DNA from: Fistularia commersonii
Taxonomy: Eukaryota > Chordata > Actinopteri > Syngnathiformes > Fistulariidae
Reading direction: 5' to 3'
Assembly (NCBI GenBank): GCA_037954325.1
Contig: JBBMNZ010000003.1
Coordinates: 7,855,965 to 7,919,964, forward strand
DNA length: 64,000 nucleotides
Below the pieces are notes generated by a model. The model ran no database searches. It was not told the origin of the DNA and saw nothing but the letters and a program-made list of their open reading frames with translations. This document shows positions 46,606-58,659 of the stretch, piece after piece; position 1 is the stretch's first letter, and each line of letters begins with the position of its first letter. Made by a program: the position numbers and the translations under genes.

Positions 46606-47319
46606 TTACTTCACTGGGGTTGATTTACAGCTGACTTGATTTTAAAATCCCGTCCCAAAGGTGTCGCGCTGATGCTCATGCCGTGAATTCGATATTTGGT
46701 GATCGAGCCCCTTCGGACGTTACGCCATGCGGTGCACCGTGAGTTTCGTTCGGATTTGAGGAATATCGTGCTAATATCATTAAAATAGTCCTCTTGCTCG
46801 CAGCAACAGTCCGAATGCCTGCATCTTTTTTGCGCTGCTGTGCTTTCAACTTTAGTTTAATCAATCAAAACACACATTAGACAGCATGGAATTTGTTTAT
46901 ATAATTTACCTGTTCCCAGAATGTTTGGATTTGGGGAAAAAAATGTAAATAAAATAAATTTTAATAAATAAAAATAAAATAAATGTGTGTATATATACAT
47001 ATTTATACATACATATCTGTGTGTGTATATATATATATATATATGATTCATTTTAACCATTTCTACATTTTGAAATACCTTTACATTTGCTATATATATA
47101 CCTATTTTCAATATAATATGTTAAAAAAAACAGTAACAAAGAAGGTGAAAATGTATTCAAAAGTTCATAACGGAGGAAGGCCAGGGTTGGCTATCATTGT
47201 TGGGAGCGGGGACTGAGTTGTCTTGAAAGCAAGTCTATTGGAGTGAAAATGCAAAAGAAATCAAACATGCAGATTATATGTAAATTGTAATTTTTTTTCA
47301 TGCACGCTCCATGCTATCA

Positions 47320-47470
47320 TGAATTATTCATGACCACACAATATGAAATCTACGCGTTCTTTGAAAGCAACCGTTCAAAGTATGTTTTTTAAGGCCCTTC
47401 AAAGTCAAATAACGGGTGCACAATGCAAATACCCGCCGTCTTGACGGCTGTCAGATTATATACGCGCATT
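47320..47470. promoter_or_regulatory. Candidate enhancer with octamer and TCF/LEF-type sites
   Basis: AATTATTCATGA near 47322, CTTTGAA (47359-47365), TTCAAAG (47374-47380), TTCAAAG (47398-47404) and an exact octamer ATGCAAAT (47423-47430) within about 110 unique bases, 3.3 kb upstream of the lsamp leader exon. WWCAAAG is the TCF/LEF core. Function unproven. Confidence 0.3.
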
Positions 47471-47660
47471 AACACGTCACAAGTCATTCACAGGGACGAA
47501 AACTGCTAGAAAGAGAAAATGAAATGGGCCCTGACAAGCGGCTGCCCGCAAATATAGAAAAAAATTTATAAAACATAGATATAAAAACATAAAATGAATA
47601 TGCATTACTTCCCACGAACAACTGTGCCATGAGCTAGTCCATCTGATACAGATGGCAATT

Positions 47661-47663
<3 letters not shown>

Positions 47664-47716
<53 letters not shown>
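47664..47716. repeat. (AT)n microsatellite
   Basis: About 52 bases of pure AT, 230 bases right of the candidate enhancer. Confidence 0.95.
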
Positions 47717-47720
<4 letters not shown>

Positions 47721-48179
47721 TGTGATACTGCTTATTGTGATTAACTTATATTTATTGGAACATCAATTTTTTAATTGTCAGTCTATACTTCCTGATGGAC
47801 TTTGGTGTAATTGTTGTTTATTTATTCATTCATGTATTTATCGTTGTATTATTTTCATTGAGCATTTTTTTCTTAATTTTATGTGTATGATTTAGCTGTC
47901 TTGTTTATTTATCTATTCATCATTCATTCATTTATTGCTTTTAGAAATAACTATTTTTTTTATACATTTATTTTTACTTTTTTTCAATTTACTGCAACAA
48001 GAGAAGTCCCCCACAAGCATAAAAAACCTCATACGATTATGTTTCCCCGCGAAGGAGAAACATTCGGATTCATCCCGCTGCGCGCAGTCCACTCGTATTT
48101 TACACTGAACACAAAAGTTCAAAGCTCCTGACCTCCAAGTGTCTTGATTCATAACTGATTCCCATCCCATAGTGTTTCC

Positions 48180-50633
48180 GTCCTCTAGCAAACCTTTGGA
48201 TGTCAGCGCCCGCACGCGTCCCTCAAGCTAATGCTGGTAGATTTGGGAGCCGGACGGAGAAGATGTGAGATATGTTGCAATCTGATGAAGTGGGAATATG
48301 TGCAACAGTGAGAGAGAGAGAGCGAACGCCCTTCCTCGCTCCTCCTCGGGCCTCGTATCTCCAAGTCAGCCATCGCTCCTTGAAGCTGTCATCTGGAGGC
48401 GTTTCTACTCCAAAAAATTATTGCTACCCTCGATGCCTCGATAAGATGCTATCACTTTTCCTCCTTGATTTCTGCTTTGGGGTCCAACAGTTGACTGTTA
48501 CTTTACTGATATTAAAAAAAAAAAAGTACCGTTTCTTTTTTCATTTAAAATGTTTACAATACAAGTCGGCCAAATTGTTGCATGTGTGGCAGGGATGGCG
48601 TTGACCTGCATGTTCAAATGAGCTTTGGGCCTGAAAACATTCACCAAAGACCACAGTGGCATCACACACACTCACACACACGCTTATTCAGTTAAAAAAA
48701 AAAAAAAAAAACAGTGCTGAGCTTCTGTGCATGCAAAATACTTATTAACCAATGAATACACATGGAGGTGTCTCTCTTTATTAGCAGAACCCGAACAAAT
48801 TTTCCTTCCTGCTGCGATTTCATCTCCAGAGTACGGCTAAGTCGCCCAATTTCCTGCAACGCAGCGCTTGTTTTTCCAGGCAAACCCCCCCCAACACACA
48901 CACACACACACTTATCATTGATACCATATATCATAAGCTAGCAATTAAGCTCCCCGTGATGCGTCACAAATTTGCACCGTCTGATTCCCGCCTTACAGAA
49001 GCACGGTCGCCGTCGCCATTGTCACGGGAACGACGCAATCAAATACAGCATGTATACCAGGGAACACATGTTGTGCACCAGATGTTTCTGCTCACCTGGC
49101 AGATGGGAGCTTTACCTCCAGGGGTGTGACGGCAGGGGCAGGAATCCCGGTGCATTTGTATATTTCCAGGAGAAACAGAGCCTGGGATATACCGTTCGTA
49201 TTGTGTCGAGGAAATGTTAAATAGATAAGAAAAAAAAAAAAAAAAAAAACAGCCGTGTTTTAGTCGTCCGACATCTTGGTTGTCTCTGCGAAGGCCTTGT
49301 GTGAAGAGCGACGATGAGAGGATCACATGAGTGAACGTTTCCGTCATTTCCCGCTAATTGGGTATCGGGAAAGACTTCAGAAACGGTTCGTCATCTTGGG
49401 ACCGGAGCATTGCAACACTCTTCTCTGCTGCGACCGTCGGCGGCGGATCACAGAGGGTAGAGTTTCAGAGACTCTGCGGTACTTTCACTCTGCCGCTAAT
49501 GAGTCCTGAAGCTCCAGTTTCCCACGATGTTGGTCCCCGTCCTGAATAAAACGCTCAGCTATCTATTTCCGGTGACTTCCATCCCAGTGGTTTCCGTCAC
49601 ATCGGACCCCCGGCTGATTACCAAAGACTCTGCCGAGACAACTTGATTTATGACTGTTTTTTTGCACATTGTACTTGAGGCCTCCGACGACGACGCGGCC
49701 ACTCTAGCTTGGCAACCGAAAGCGGGGAAGCTCCCCTCTAAAGATTTGTATTAATTACATTTTGCCTCAGACGGCGAGCCAAATCGCCGCAGAGCAGAGC
49801 GTTGCTTTTTTTTTTTTTTTTTTTTTTTTTTTATCCCGATCCAGTTAAAAACTGGGTTGGTCGGTGTCACCGAGATTCTCCTCGGCGGAGGGGACGGGAT
49901 CCCCGTCGCTATCGGATGGCGGTGCTCGAAATCCATGCAGAGTATATATTTTCCCATTTGCTAAATCTGTTCGTTCAGCTTATTAACAGTCTGCAGAGTG
50001 GAAAAAAAAAAAAAAAAAATGACTGACAGCCAAATATCAACAGCAGCAGCTGGGACTGATGATGTCTGTTCACCCCATCTGGCATCATGACAATTATTAT
50101 ATATATATATATATTAAAAGCCATTAACATCACACTTCTGCTTTCCCTCTGCACTGCAGCCTTCCGTCTTTTTTCATGTTTTTATTTACCGCCGGTAACG
50201 TCAGCTTTTCTCCACATTGCGGTCCCTTTTCATCATTTGAAAACCTTACTTTCGGCGTGTTGAATTCGAATATTGCAGCGCCGCTATAAATGCTCCATTG
50301 TTAAAAAGTCTCTGGTGCAACACATATGTGCGTTGTATTTGGGATAATTCATAATTCATCTGTTTGTTTATCTGAGATGACTTTATGATATCTAATGTCT
50401 TCTGCAATACTCAATTTTGTGGATTTTGTGAAACCTTTTGCAAGGATCGAGAGATTTTTTTTTCGTATATCCATGAAGACAAAGGCACCAGGTTCTGCAG
50501 CTTACACACACTAAGAGGAATGAATTCCTTTAAAACTAATTGTGATGGCGCATTCATGTGGCTGATTGAAATGTCAGGTCTTGAAAATACTTAACTGAAA
50601 GCAACTAAATGCTATGATAAAGGTGACTTGGTG

Positions 50634-50668
<35 letters not shown>

Positions 50669-50920
50669 TCACCGGCTTAAAATATTCATCTTGGTCATTA
50701 TTTTGAGTTTTTCAGAAAACACAAAAAAACTGAGCTGTATGTTGAATCAGGATTTGGGCTAAAAAATCATTTTGGCCAAGAAATTACAATTTTTTTTAAT
50801 AAGGGGATACACGGTAAGAAAGATATCCATTCAACTTGAGTGTAGTAGCTATAGTAACTTAAAATCATAAAGGAGCTTGCAAACGTTAGTATTGCTTGAA
50901 TTTGACAAACTATATTTTAT
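48180..50920. other. Intergenic DNA, partly GC-rich
   Basis: Between the candidate enhancer region and the MITE at 50.9 kb. 49260-49960 is relatively CG-rich with short open frames on both strands but no recognisable product; homopolymers at 49230, 49806 and 50637. Confidence 0.3.
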
Positions 50921-50925
50921 TTAAT

Positions 50926-51498
50926 TAGCGCTATTTCTGGACTATAAGCCATTACTTTTTTCACACGCTTTGATCACTGTGGCTTAAACAATGATGCGGC
51001 TAATTTGTGAATTTTTGGGGGCTAACAAACTTCATGCCACCAAAACATTGAGCCTCATCACATCGGACCAATTAAAATACAATGAAATTCTGAGGCTTTT
51101 CAATTCTGACACTGAAGAAGACGTCTTTAATGGTTTTAGTGCACAGGAGGAAGAAGAAGACAGCAATCAGCTGGAGTAGGACAAAACAGGGATATAAAAT
51201 GGATGGATGGATGGACTTTTCCTTGTGTTATTTATTATTAATACAATAAAATTATCAATTTTTCATCAGCTGTGTTACAGGCACTGTTCAGAAACAAAAC
51301 ATTTCCAGCATGTATTTGTGGATGTTACGGGTATGTAAGTATTGTAAAAAATATTTCTGTGTAAATGTGTCATGCTACAATGTGGACACCTGCAGCTTAT
51401 AGACAAGTGCGGCCTATATATGCACACGTATATTTATTTAGCAATTTTTAGTCGGCGCAGATTATATTCAGGTGTGCTCAATAGTCCAGAAATGATGG
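50926..51498 (+). mobile_element. MITE-like element related to the one at 10.77 kb
   Basis: Begins GCTATTTCTGGACTATAAGCC and ends with the complement of CCATCATTTCTGGACTAT. About 570 bases. Inside, a 62-residue frame (50991-51179) includes EILRLFNSDTEEDVFNGF, matching the minus-strand peptide in the other copy, so both descend from an element that once coded for a protein. Contains a short GGAT run at about 51200. Confidence 0.6.
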
Positions 51499-51499
51499 T

Positions 51500-54480
51500 C
51501 ATTCATTCATTCATTTGCGATTCATACTGACACAATTATTTATTATTTCATCTAATTTAAATGTATCCATTTTATTTTCTTCTACTTGTTTATTTTTAAT
51601 GTCATTTGATGTAGTTTTTTTTTTTTTAATTTAATTTAAAAAAAGTCACTTTTTTTATCTTTATCTTTATTTAATCCAAAGCACGTGTTGCACCAATTAA
51701 GTCCATGGAGGGCCAGTTCAGCTTCTGCCATTTGGAAGAGCACTCGGTCCAACCGTGCCAGGTGCCTGAGTACCATGAGGTCATCCTCAGGCCCTCCATT
51801 AATTCATGGGTGTGTTTTGGGAAAAAAAAAAAAAAAAGAAAACACAGGTAAAAAACAGATTAACCTATTTAGAGGTTGGCTCTCATGCCCTTTAAGTGGC
51901 AGGTTGGGTGGTGATGCCAGTGCCCCGCTGGCTGAGCAAATGGGGGCGCGTTCAACAAGCAGGAAGTTCCTAGCAGGTTTGCAAAAGCTAATGAATACAA
52001 ACAAAACACAAGACAATGAAAATTCAGTTCTCAATCAAAAATGAGCCAAATCCCTTAATTTCCACTCATCACACACACACACACATCCACACATGCTTTC
52101 AAACTTGCGGACTATTCTGTCTGATCAACCCGCGGCAGTGTTACCTTGACGACCTATTGTGCCCAAAATGCAGCCTGCAGTTTTTCTATTGAGATCATAC
52201 TCGTGGCCTTCAATGCAACTTTCATTTAGCTGGTTCAAAACTGGGGTCCGGCCATTTTCCTTCTTCTTCTTCTTATCCTTTCGGCTTCAAACCTACTGCC
52301 ATGTTTGACTTATAACGCAAGACTTTATCTACAACCAAATTACAGAACCGGAGAGGCTTTTAAGCTGTTTTCTCTTTCCTGTTTTCCAATCTCATCGTAG
52401 AGCTTCTGCGTTTAAAATCATCAGAACTTCTCGATCTGTGAGTTTCAGAAAAAGGCGTCCTCTCCAGCCATAAAGCATCTTCTGTTGTTTTGTGAAGGAT
52501 TTGTTTTTTTTGTTTTTTTTTTCTTGCACTGGGGAAAGAATTCCGCAATCATCAAGTAAAGTGTTTCAGACCAGATTTTGTTATCGATGCTTCCACTTTC
52601 TTCCTTTCGTTTTCATAAAATAACGAATTCTTCATTTGGTCATTCCTAAACTTCTTCTAGCCATTTCTCTGATTGCTTTCTTGTTTTTTTTTTTTTCCCC
52701 ACTTAACAATGTGGCCTTTATTTCTTTCAAATAAATCACAGTGGAGTAGAGAGGCAACAATACAAAAATAAAGATTCTGTCGAAATTGTTACACACAAAA
52801 CAGCACTATTAACTACTTGAATCACAATTCAGAAAGAAATGCTGAAGACCAATTGGAGGGTTTAGAAGCATTTTAGGGCTCTGAAGATCCAAAACGACAC
52901 CCGTTTCCAATATGCAACTTCACATCTATGACGCAGTTTCCCCTCAACTGGATTTAATATTATTTTTATTGCACGTGTATGTGCATAATCAAGCCTTGGG
53001 ATACGGTGGGTTGTTTGAATCGCCCTCCCTTCTTGAACAGCGTGCGGTAAAAGGAGAAACCTCTCTTGAGAATTCTATAGTTGAGTCTCTGTAGGCTTGT
53101 TAGTACATTTCGCTTTATCCCCTGTCAGGCAGAGCTCGCGCCGACATGAAGTCGCTGATACAAACCGCCGCTTCTACCAACACGTCTGGTAGTAGACGTT
53201 AAATAATGATCCTCTGAGCTCTTCAATCAGCAACTTTCTTGCCTTTGCATGCGTTGTATGCTGGCGCGCACATAAAGACGCAAATCTGACGCACTTAGGT
53301 TTTGGCATCAGTGTGCAGCCAGAGAATCGGTGCTGGATGGTTTCCAGGAAAGAAATAAAGTAATATTTGCAGGGATTGGCTGCTGCAACAATCTGAAGAG
53401 TGTTGTGACTGGTTGGGAAATATCATGTAATAACTCTGTACTTATAGATACATACAGGTACATGTGTGCACACACAGATGCTAGTACTCAAGACGCGCAG
53501 GATATGATAAAGGTCACTGTTTAAAGTACCTGATGGACACTCCTATTGTTACACATTGAACATTTTTTTTTTCATTTAATTTGTTAGTGTTCTTATTCTT
53601 TTAACTAGTAGATATCATTATATTTTATTACATCTTAATTTAACAGCTAAGATAGGCTCCAACATCCCCCACAATCCCGAGTGCAGGCGATGGATAGATG
53701 GATTTATCTTATTTTATTTTATTCTATTTTATTTTATTTATCTATGGTTTGTTTGGTTTTATAGATAAAACAAACTGAGGGCTGGCTTATATTTTATTTT
53801 ATTTTATCTTATTTTATTTTATTTTATTTAACCATATTTTGTTTGGTTTAAAGATTAAACTCGCCAAGGGCTACATTTTTATTTCAGTGCGTATTTATTT
53901 TTTCATTTTTTTAAGAACAATTGCATTTAGTAATTCATGTTCTTTCTGCCGTAACAGCTGCTGCGGCAACAGATTGTGCCCAAATGCTTGGTGTGCACAT
54001 GAAGTAACCCATACAGCACTCGCATCGACGTCATTACACTGCAGCAAATAAACATGTCTGTCTACATTGGATGTATCTGCGAAGAACATTGTGTCAAGCT
54101 GACATGTCGTGCCTGGCTTTGGGAAATTTGTACTTTTTTTTCCTTCTTCATTTCAAATTTCATCAGGGTTGACTTCAAATATATGTTGGGAAACTGCAAA
54201 ACAATTTACTCCTAAACATTCTGTTCAAGAGAAATTAATGCCTCAGCTCTTGTTTTCGGATGGATTATTACGTGAAGAGAAAGCGTAGTTATGTTGTAAC
54301 AGCATCGGATCACAACCACTTTTCTGTAGAAATTTCATGCACATTTTTTTAAATGCACAAAACTATGAGAAATCGGCGCATTCATTCATTCACCTGTACC
54401 TAACATTGCTGAGGTAGAAGTGCTAACGGCTAGTTAAGACATCAATATTCAATTTTTCTTATGCTTAAGTTCATTTTAAA
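51500..54480. other. Intergenic DNA
   Basis: Unassigned except the (TTTTA)n region at 53.7 kb. A 119-codon frame at 51685-52044 lacks any domain signal. Confidence 0.3.
53700..53880. repeat. (TTTTA)n arrays with a duplicated ~90-base unit
   Basis: Two ATTTT-pentamer arrays, each followed by a version of 'ggtttgtttggttttatag...aaac' and 'gccaagggcta/gagggctgg', indicating a diverged tandem duplication of about 90 bases. Confidence 0.7.
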
Positions 54481-54490
54481 ATGAAAAGTA

Positions 54491-55576
54491 GCTACTGTCC
54501 GGTAGAAGGTCAGAAGTGAAAAACAAAAAAACTAACAAAAAAAAAAAGGTTAGTTTTTTTTCCCGAGGATAAAGTAATAAAAAAGAATAAAAAAAAAAAA
54601 TCACCAAAAAACTCACTTGTGAGATTTTCAAGAAACAAGTGCCTCTCCTCCGCCCAGGCGCAGGCGTAGTTGCACCGTAAGAGGGTGGGATACCCCTCCT
54701 CCAAGCTGCTGCATAGCATAAAACTGACTTGAGACTTCCTGTCAGCTTTTTTCCCACTTCAGAATCCCAAATATATCAAATCTAAACTCTGAACCACTTC
54801 AGAAGGCTTCTGACGCTGATTTCCAAGAAACAGTTACTACTGATGGGCGGCACGGTGGCGCAGTGGTAAGCGATTGGCTACTGTCCGGTAGAAGGTCAGA
54901 AGTGGAAATAAAAATAAGACAGAATGTTGCATTTTTTTCCTGAAGACAAAATAATAAAAATAAAAAAAATAATACTAAAAAACTCTCTTGTGAGATTTGA
55001 GAAACAAGTGCCTCTCCTCCGCATTAGTTATCTCACCTTGAGGCTGCTCTTATTTTCCGCCTTCTCATTCCCACACCTGGGCATTTAGGGTCCCCAGTTA
55101 ACCTCCTGCATGTTTTTTGGACAGGCAGAGGAAACTGGAGACTGGACATACGCAACTGTATATGTGCATGCTCTTGCTGCAGTACTCGGATATAATAAAT
55201 TACATATACATATATAAACAAAAAAAACACAAAAGTAACCTCGCTACGTGGCAACATCATGCAACTAGACCCCAACTTTCACCCTCTTCTATCAAATACC
55301 CTCCAGTCACTAAACCTCCAAAAATCCCCTTCCATAGATCCATTACGGGAATGCAAATATACACCATTTGAGTTTCTAACATGATGAATAAATACTCAGA
55401 AAAATAAATGGTGTTTAATTCTGAGCATCAAAAGTATTCACCCATCCAACAGTTGTTTCTTTATTTTTATTTTGACCGGAAAAACGTCATAGAAGTTCTG
55501 CGAACCCCGGACACCTTCCTCCTGTTTGGCCTACATGTCAAAATATATGTGTGCTGTAGATCATAAGTCATAAAGT
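54491..55576. repeat. Copy 1 of a ~1.08-kb tandem duplication
   Basis: Order of blocks: X (54491-54651), Y (54656-54876, ending in a truncated 'gggcggcacggtggcgcagt' SINE head), X again (54877-55022), then Z (55023-55576). X, Y and Z recur in the same order in copy 2 with a few percent mismatch by eye. It lacks the W block that precedes Y in the later copies. Minus-strand frames here repeat the same peptide and are not genes. Confidence 0.75.
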
Positions 55577-56889
55577 AATCCAGGGCTGATCTCAACACGG
55601 GGGAATAGGAGGCACAACACAGAAATACTTGTTCTCCTCTATATTTACAACATAATAAAGGATGTACAAAAGTGCGGCGCACCATGATGTACAACGCTGC
55701 AATCAGAAGCCAATTTATTTGTTACCGAAGCGCGATACAACAACACCCGTGATAAATCTTTCCCTCAGGAGGATTAAAATGTCAAGTTTTCGCTTTGCCT
55801 CTCTATTTCAAACTTGAGAAAACAAACAAATAAATAAATAAATAAATAAATAAAAATAAGAAACGTCGATGCCACATATTTTAATTCTGTCATTACTTAC
55901 TGGCCACTGTGCCTGGTACATCTTTTTTTCAGTCAATTAAAAAAAAAAAAAAAAAGTGAAAACAATGCAAAAGTTATTTCACTCTTTGTAAACAGCACGA
56001 ATGTGTGGATTCATATTTTGAAACTAGTTTGATACCATCCATCCATCCATCCATCCATCCATACATACATCCATACATCCATACATCCATACATCCATAC
56101 ATCCATACATGCATCCCTGATATTATTTCTCCATTTTTAATTAGTATCCAGTTTAATGGTGAGCCCATAAATTTCCGTGGCAGCACTAAATTTATTCAAA
56201 ATATTTATGTGAACCTCCATCTAATGGGTGGTTGATGATGATTGACGTTTAGAAAAAGCACCATAGGATTCACTTCATTCTTATACATATACTAATGCCT
56301 AAAACACACCCATCTACCCTGACTTGCGATAAGAAAATGATTTATCTGTATCCAGTTGTCTTTAGCCAGGCTTGTCTGTTTGTCTGCATCCTTTCAACCA
56401 AACCATTTTTTTCTTTTTTCTTTTTTTTTTTTTCATCTCTGTGTGTCCATGCCCTGTTGTGTGCGTGTGTGTTCAGAATCAGCTGTTTGCACTTTTTTGC
56501 CCAAATATCACAGTGATTAGATGCTGGGGAATCATCTGTCTGCAAACTGACAAGTCGGGCCCGCGTTGCGTGCCCAGGCGGCGATAATTACACACCCCCT
56601 CGACGCAATCGTGTCGGGTCGTGTGAAACGTGGTGAGATGGACTCCTCGCCCCTGCTTGGTTCCACTCCGCTGGCTCCACTGAATCATAATAAGGGACCT
56701 TTGCAACAAGAGGGGTGTTGACATATGGCGCCTGACTGTGTTGGGGACATCACATGGGGTGTAGTGTGGGCTGTGGGGTTGAACCCAGAACGCAGGGGGA
56801 AGAAGAATTAAAATGCATTATTATTATTTTTAAGTTCGCATGATATTTCATCACTTGTTATTATATAATGTTATATATGCCCGGCAGCA
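55577..56889. other. 1.3-kb segment separating tandem copies 1 and 2
   Basis: Not repeated elsewhere in the window. Holds an AAAT microsatellite (55825-55855), a CATC/CATACATC array (56036-56110) and, at 56540-56760, a GC-richer unique stretch. No supported coding frame; no terminal repeats recognised at its edges. Confidence 0.4.
56036..56110. repeat. (CATC)n / (CATACATC)n array
   Basis: Five to six CATC units followed by an 8-base CATACATC higher-order repeat. Confidence 0.95.
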
Positions 56890-57967
56890 GCAGCAGCTCC
56901 CTGTGATGAAACAAACGTGCGTTGCTTCAACACCGCGATGAGTCTGCTGAGGCGCAGGCGTAGTTGAAAAGAGGGTGGGATACCCCTCCTCCAAGCTGCT
57001 GCATAGCATAAAACCGACATGAGACTTCCTGTCAGTTTTTTTTTTTTTTCCGACTTCAGCATCCCAAATGTATCAAATCTAAACTCTGAACCACTTCAGA
57101 AGGCTTCTGACGCTGATTTCCAAGAAACAGTTACTACTGATGGGCGGCACGGTGGCACAGTGGTAAGTGATTGGCTACTGTCCGGTAGAAGGTCAGAAGG
57201 GAAAAAAAAAGAAAAAATTATGTTTAAATTTTTCCTGATGATAGAATAATAATAAAAAAAAAAATATATATATTACCAAAAAACTCTCCTGTGAGATTTT
57301 CAAGAAACAAGTGCCTCTCCACCTCCAAAGTTATCTCACCTTGAGGCTGCTCTTATTTCGGCATTTTCATTCCCACACCTGGGCAATTTAGGGTCCCCAT
57401 TGAACCTCCTGCATGCTTTTTGGACAGTGGGAGGAAACTGGAGACTGGACATACGCGATTATATATGCTTATGCTCTTGCTGCATTACTTGGATATAATA
57501 AGTTACGTATACAAACAAAAAAACACAAAAGTGACTTCACTATGTGCCAACATCATGCAACTAGACCCCAACGTTCACCCTCTTTTATCAAATAGCATCC
57601 AGTCACTAAAACCTCCAAAAATCCCCTTTCCATAGATCCACGACAGGAATGCAAATATACATCATTTGAGATTCTAACATGATGAATAAATACACAAAAA
57701 AATAAATGACTTAAATACACAGCATTGCTAAACATCTGCAGGTAAAAACATCTTCCAACCCTTGCTGTTCGAGAAGGTGCTCATGTTACCTTTGTTTCTT
57801 TGGTGTTTAATTCTGAGCATCACAAGCATTCACCCATCCAGTACTCGTTGTTTAATTTTTTTTTGAGCGGGAAAATGTCACAGAAGTTCTGTGATCCCCG
57901 GACCCCTTCCTCTTGTTTGGTCTACATGTCAAAATACATGTGTGCTGAAGATCATAAGTCATAAAGT
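56890..57967. repeat. Copy 2 of the ~1.08-kb tandem duplication
   Basis: W (56890-56954), Y (56955-57172), X (57173-57320), Z (57321-57967). Z has about 85 bases near 57705-57800 that copy 1 lacks. Period from W here to W in the next copy is 1078 bases. Confidence 0.75.
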
Positions 57968-58310
57968 GCAGCAGCTCCTTGTGATCAAACAAACGTGCGT
58001 TGCTTCAACGCCGCGACGAGTCTGCTGAGGCGCAGGCGTGGTTGAAAAGAGGGTGGGATACCCTTCCTCCAAGCTGCTGCATAGCATAAACCAAATCCAA
58101 GTTCCCAACCACTTCGGAGGCTTCTGATGCTGATTTCCAAGAAACAGTTTCAACAGATGGGCGGCACGGTGGCGTAGTGGTGAGCAATTTGATCTCAAGA
58201 GGACCTTTCTGTGTGGATTTTGCATGTCTGCGTGGGTTTCGTCCATGTTTACAGAACCAACATTACCCGCGACCCTGAGTAGGATAAGCGTCACACGATG
58301 AATGAATGGT
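57968..58310. repeat. Copy 3 (partial) of the tandem duplication, running into a SINE-like body
   Basis: W and Y recur (Y with an internal deletion near 58085-58110). The SINE-like head at 58157 continues here into its natural body ('cctttctgtgtggattttgc', 'gtttacagaaccaac', 'gaccctgagtaggataagcg'), whereas in copies 1 and 2 it is cut off and joined to block X. Confidence 0.65.
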
Positions 58311-58650
58311 AATCAAGTGGTAATCTTATGGTAATCAAGACTCAAGATTTTTTATTGTCTTTATGCAGACATAATTTTGTTGAGAGCTCCTGGCTATGCA
58401 TAAAAAATAAATAAATAAAAAGAGTACAAGCATGAGGAAATACAATATATATGCCTATTTGTGTATTTTATTTTATTTATTTTTTTGCCTATTTGTATAT
58501 TTTATATGTATTGTTTATTTGTATTGTCTTCCCGGGACTACAGATGGCAATCAGCTATGAGCTACAATCTGGTGCAATCATCTCTGCTTCTGTGCTTAAT
58601 GTAATTGTACACTGTCCTAATAAACTTTTTAAACTAAACTAAACATTGTA
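58300..58650 (+). mobile_element. L2/Maui-like LINE 3' end fragment
   Basis: The part from about 58525 (gggactacagatggcaat) to 58640 (tgtcctaataaac) has the wording of the 3' UTR of fish L2-like elements, in plus orientation. The preceding AT-rich stretch belongs to the same or a neighbouring repeat. Confidence 0.4.
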
Positions 58651-58659
58651 ATATATGGT

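Noticed and set aside
46900..46920. CAGGTAAATT on the minus strand as a splice donor for an upstream lsamp exon
   Set aside because: No plausible exon or promoter context adjacent, and the leader exon already has its own promoter-like flank.
54476..54757. Minus-strand frame repeating KLTGSLKSVLCYAAAWRRG-type peptide at 54.5, 57.0 and 58.1 kb
   Set aside because: The similarity is DNA-level tandem duplication; stops and frameshifts differ between copies.
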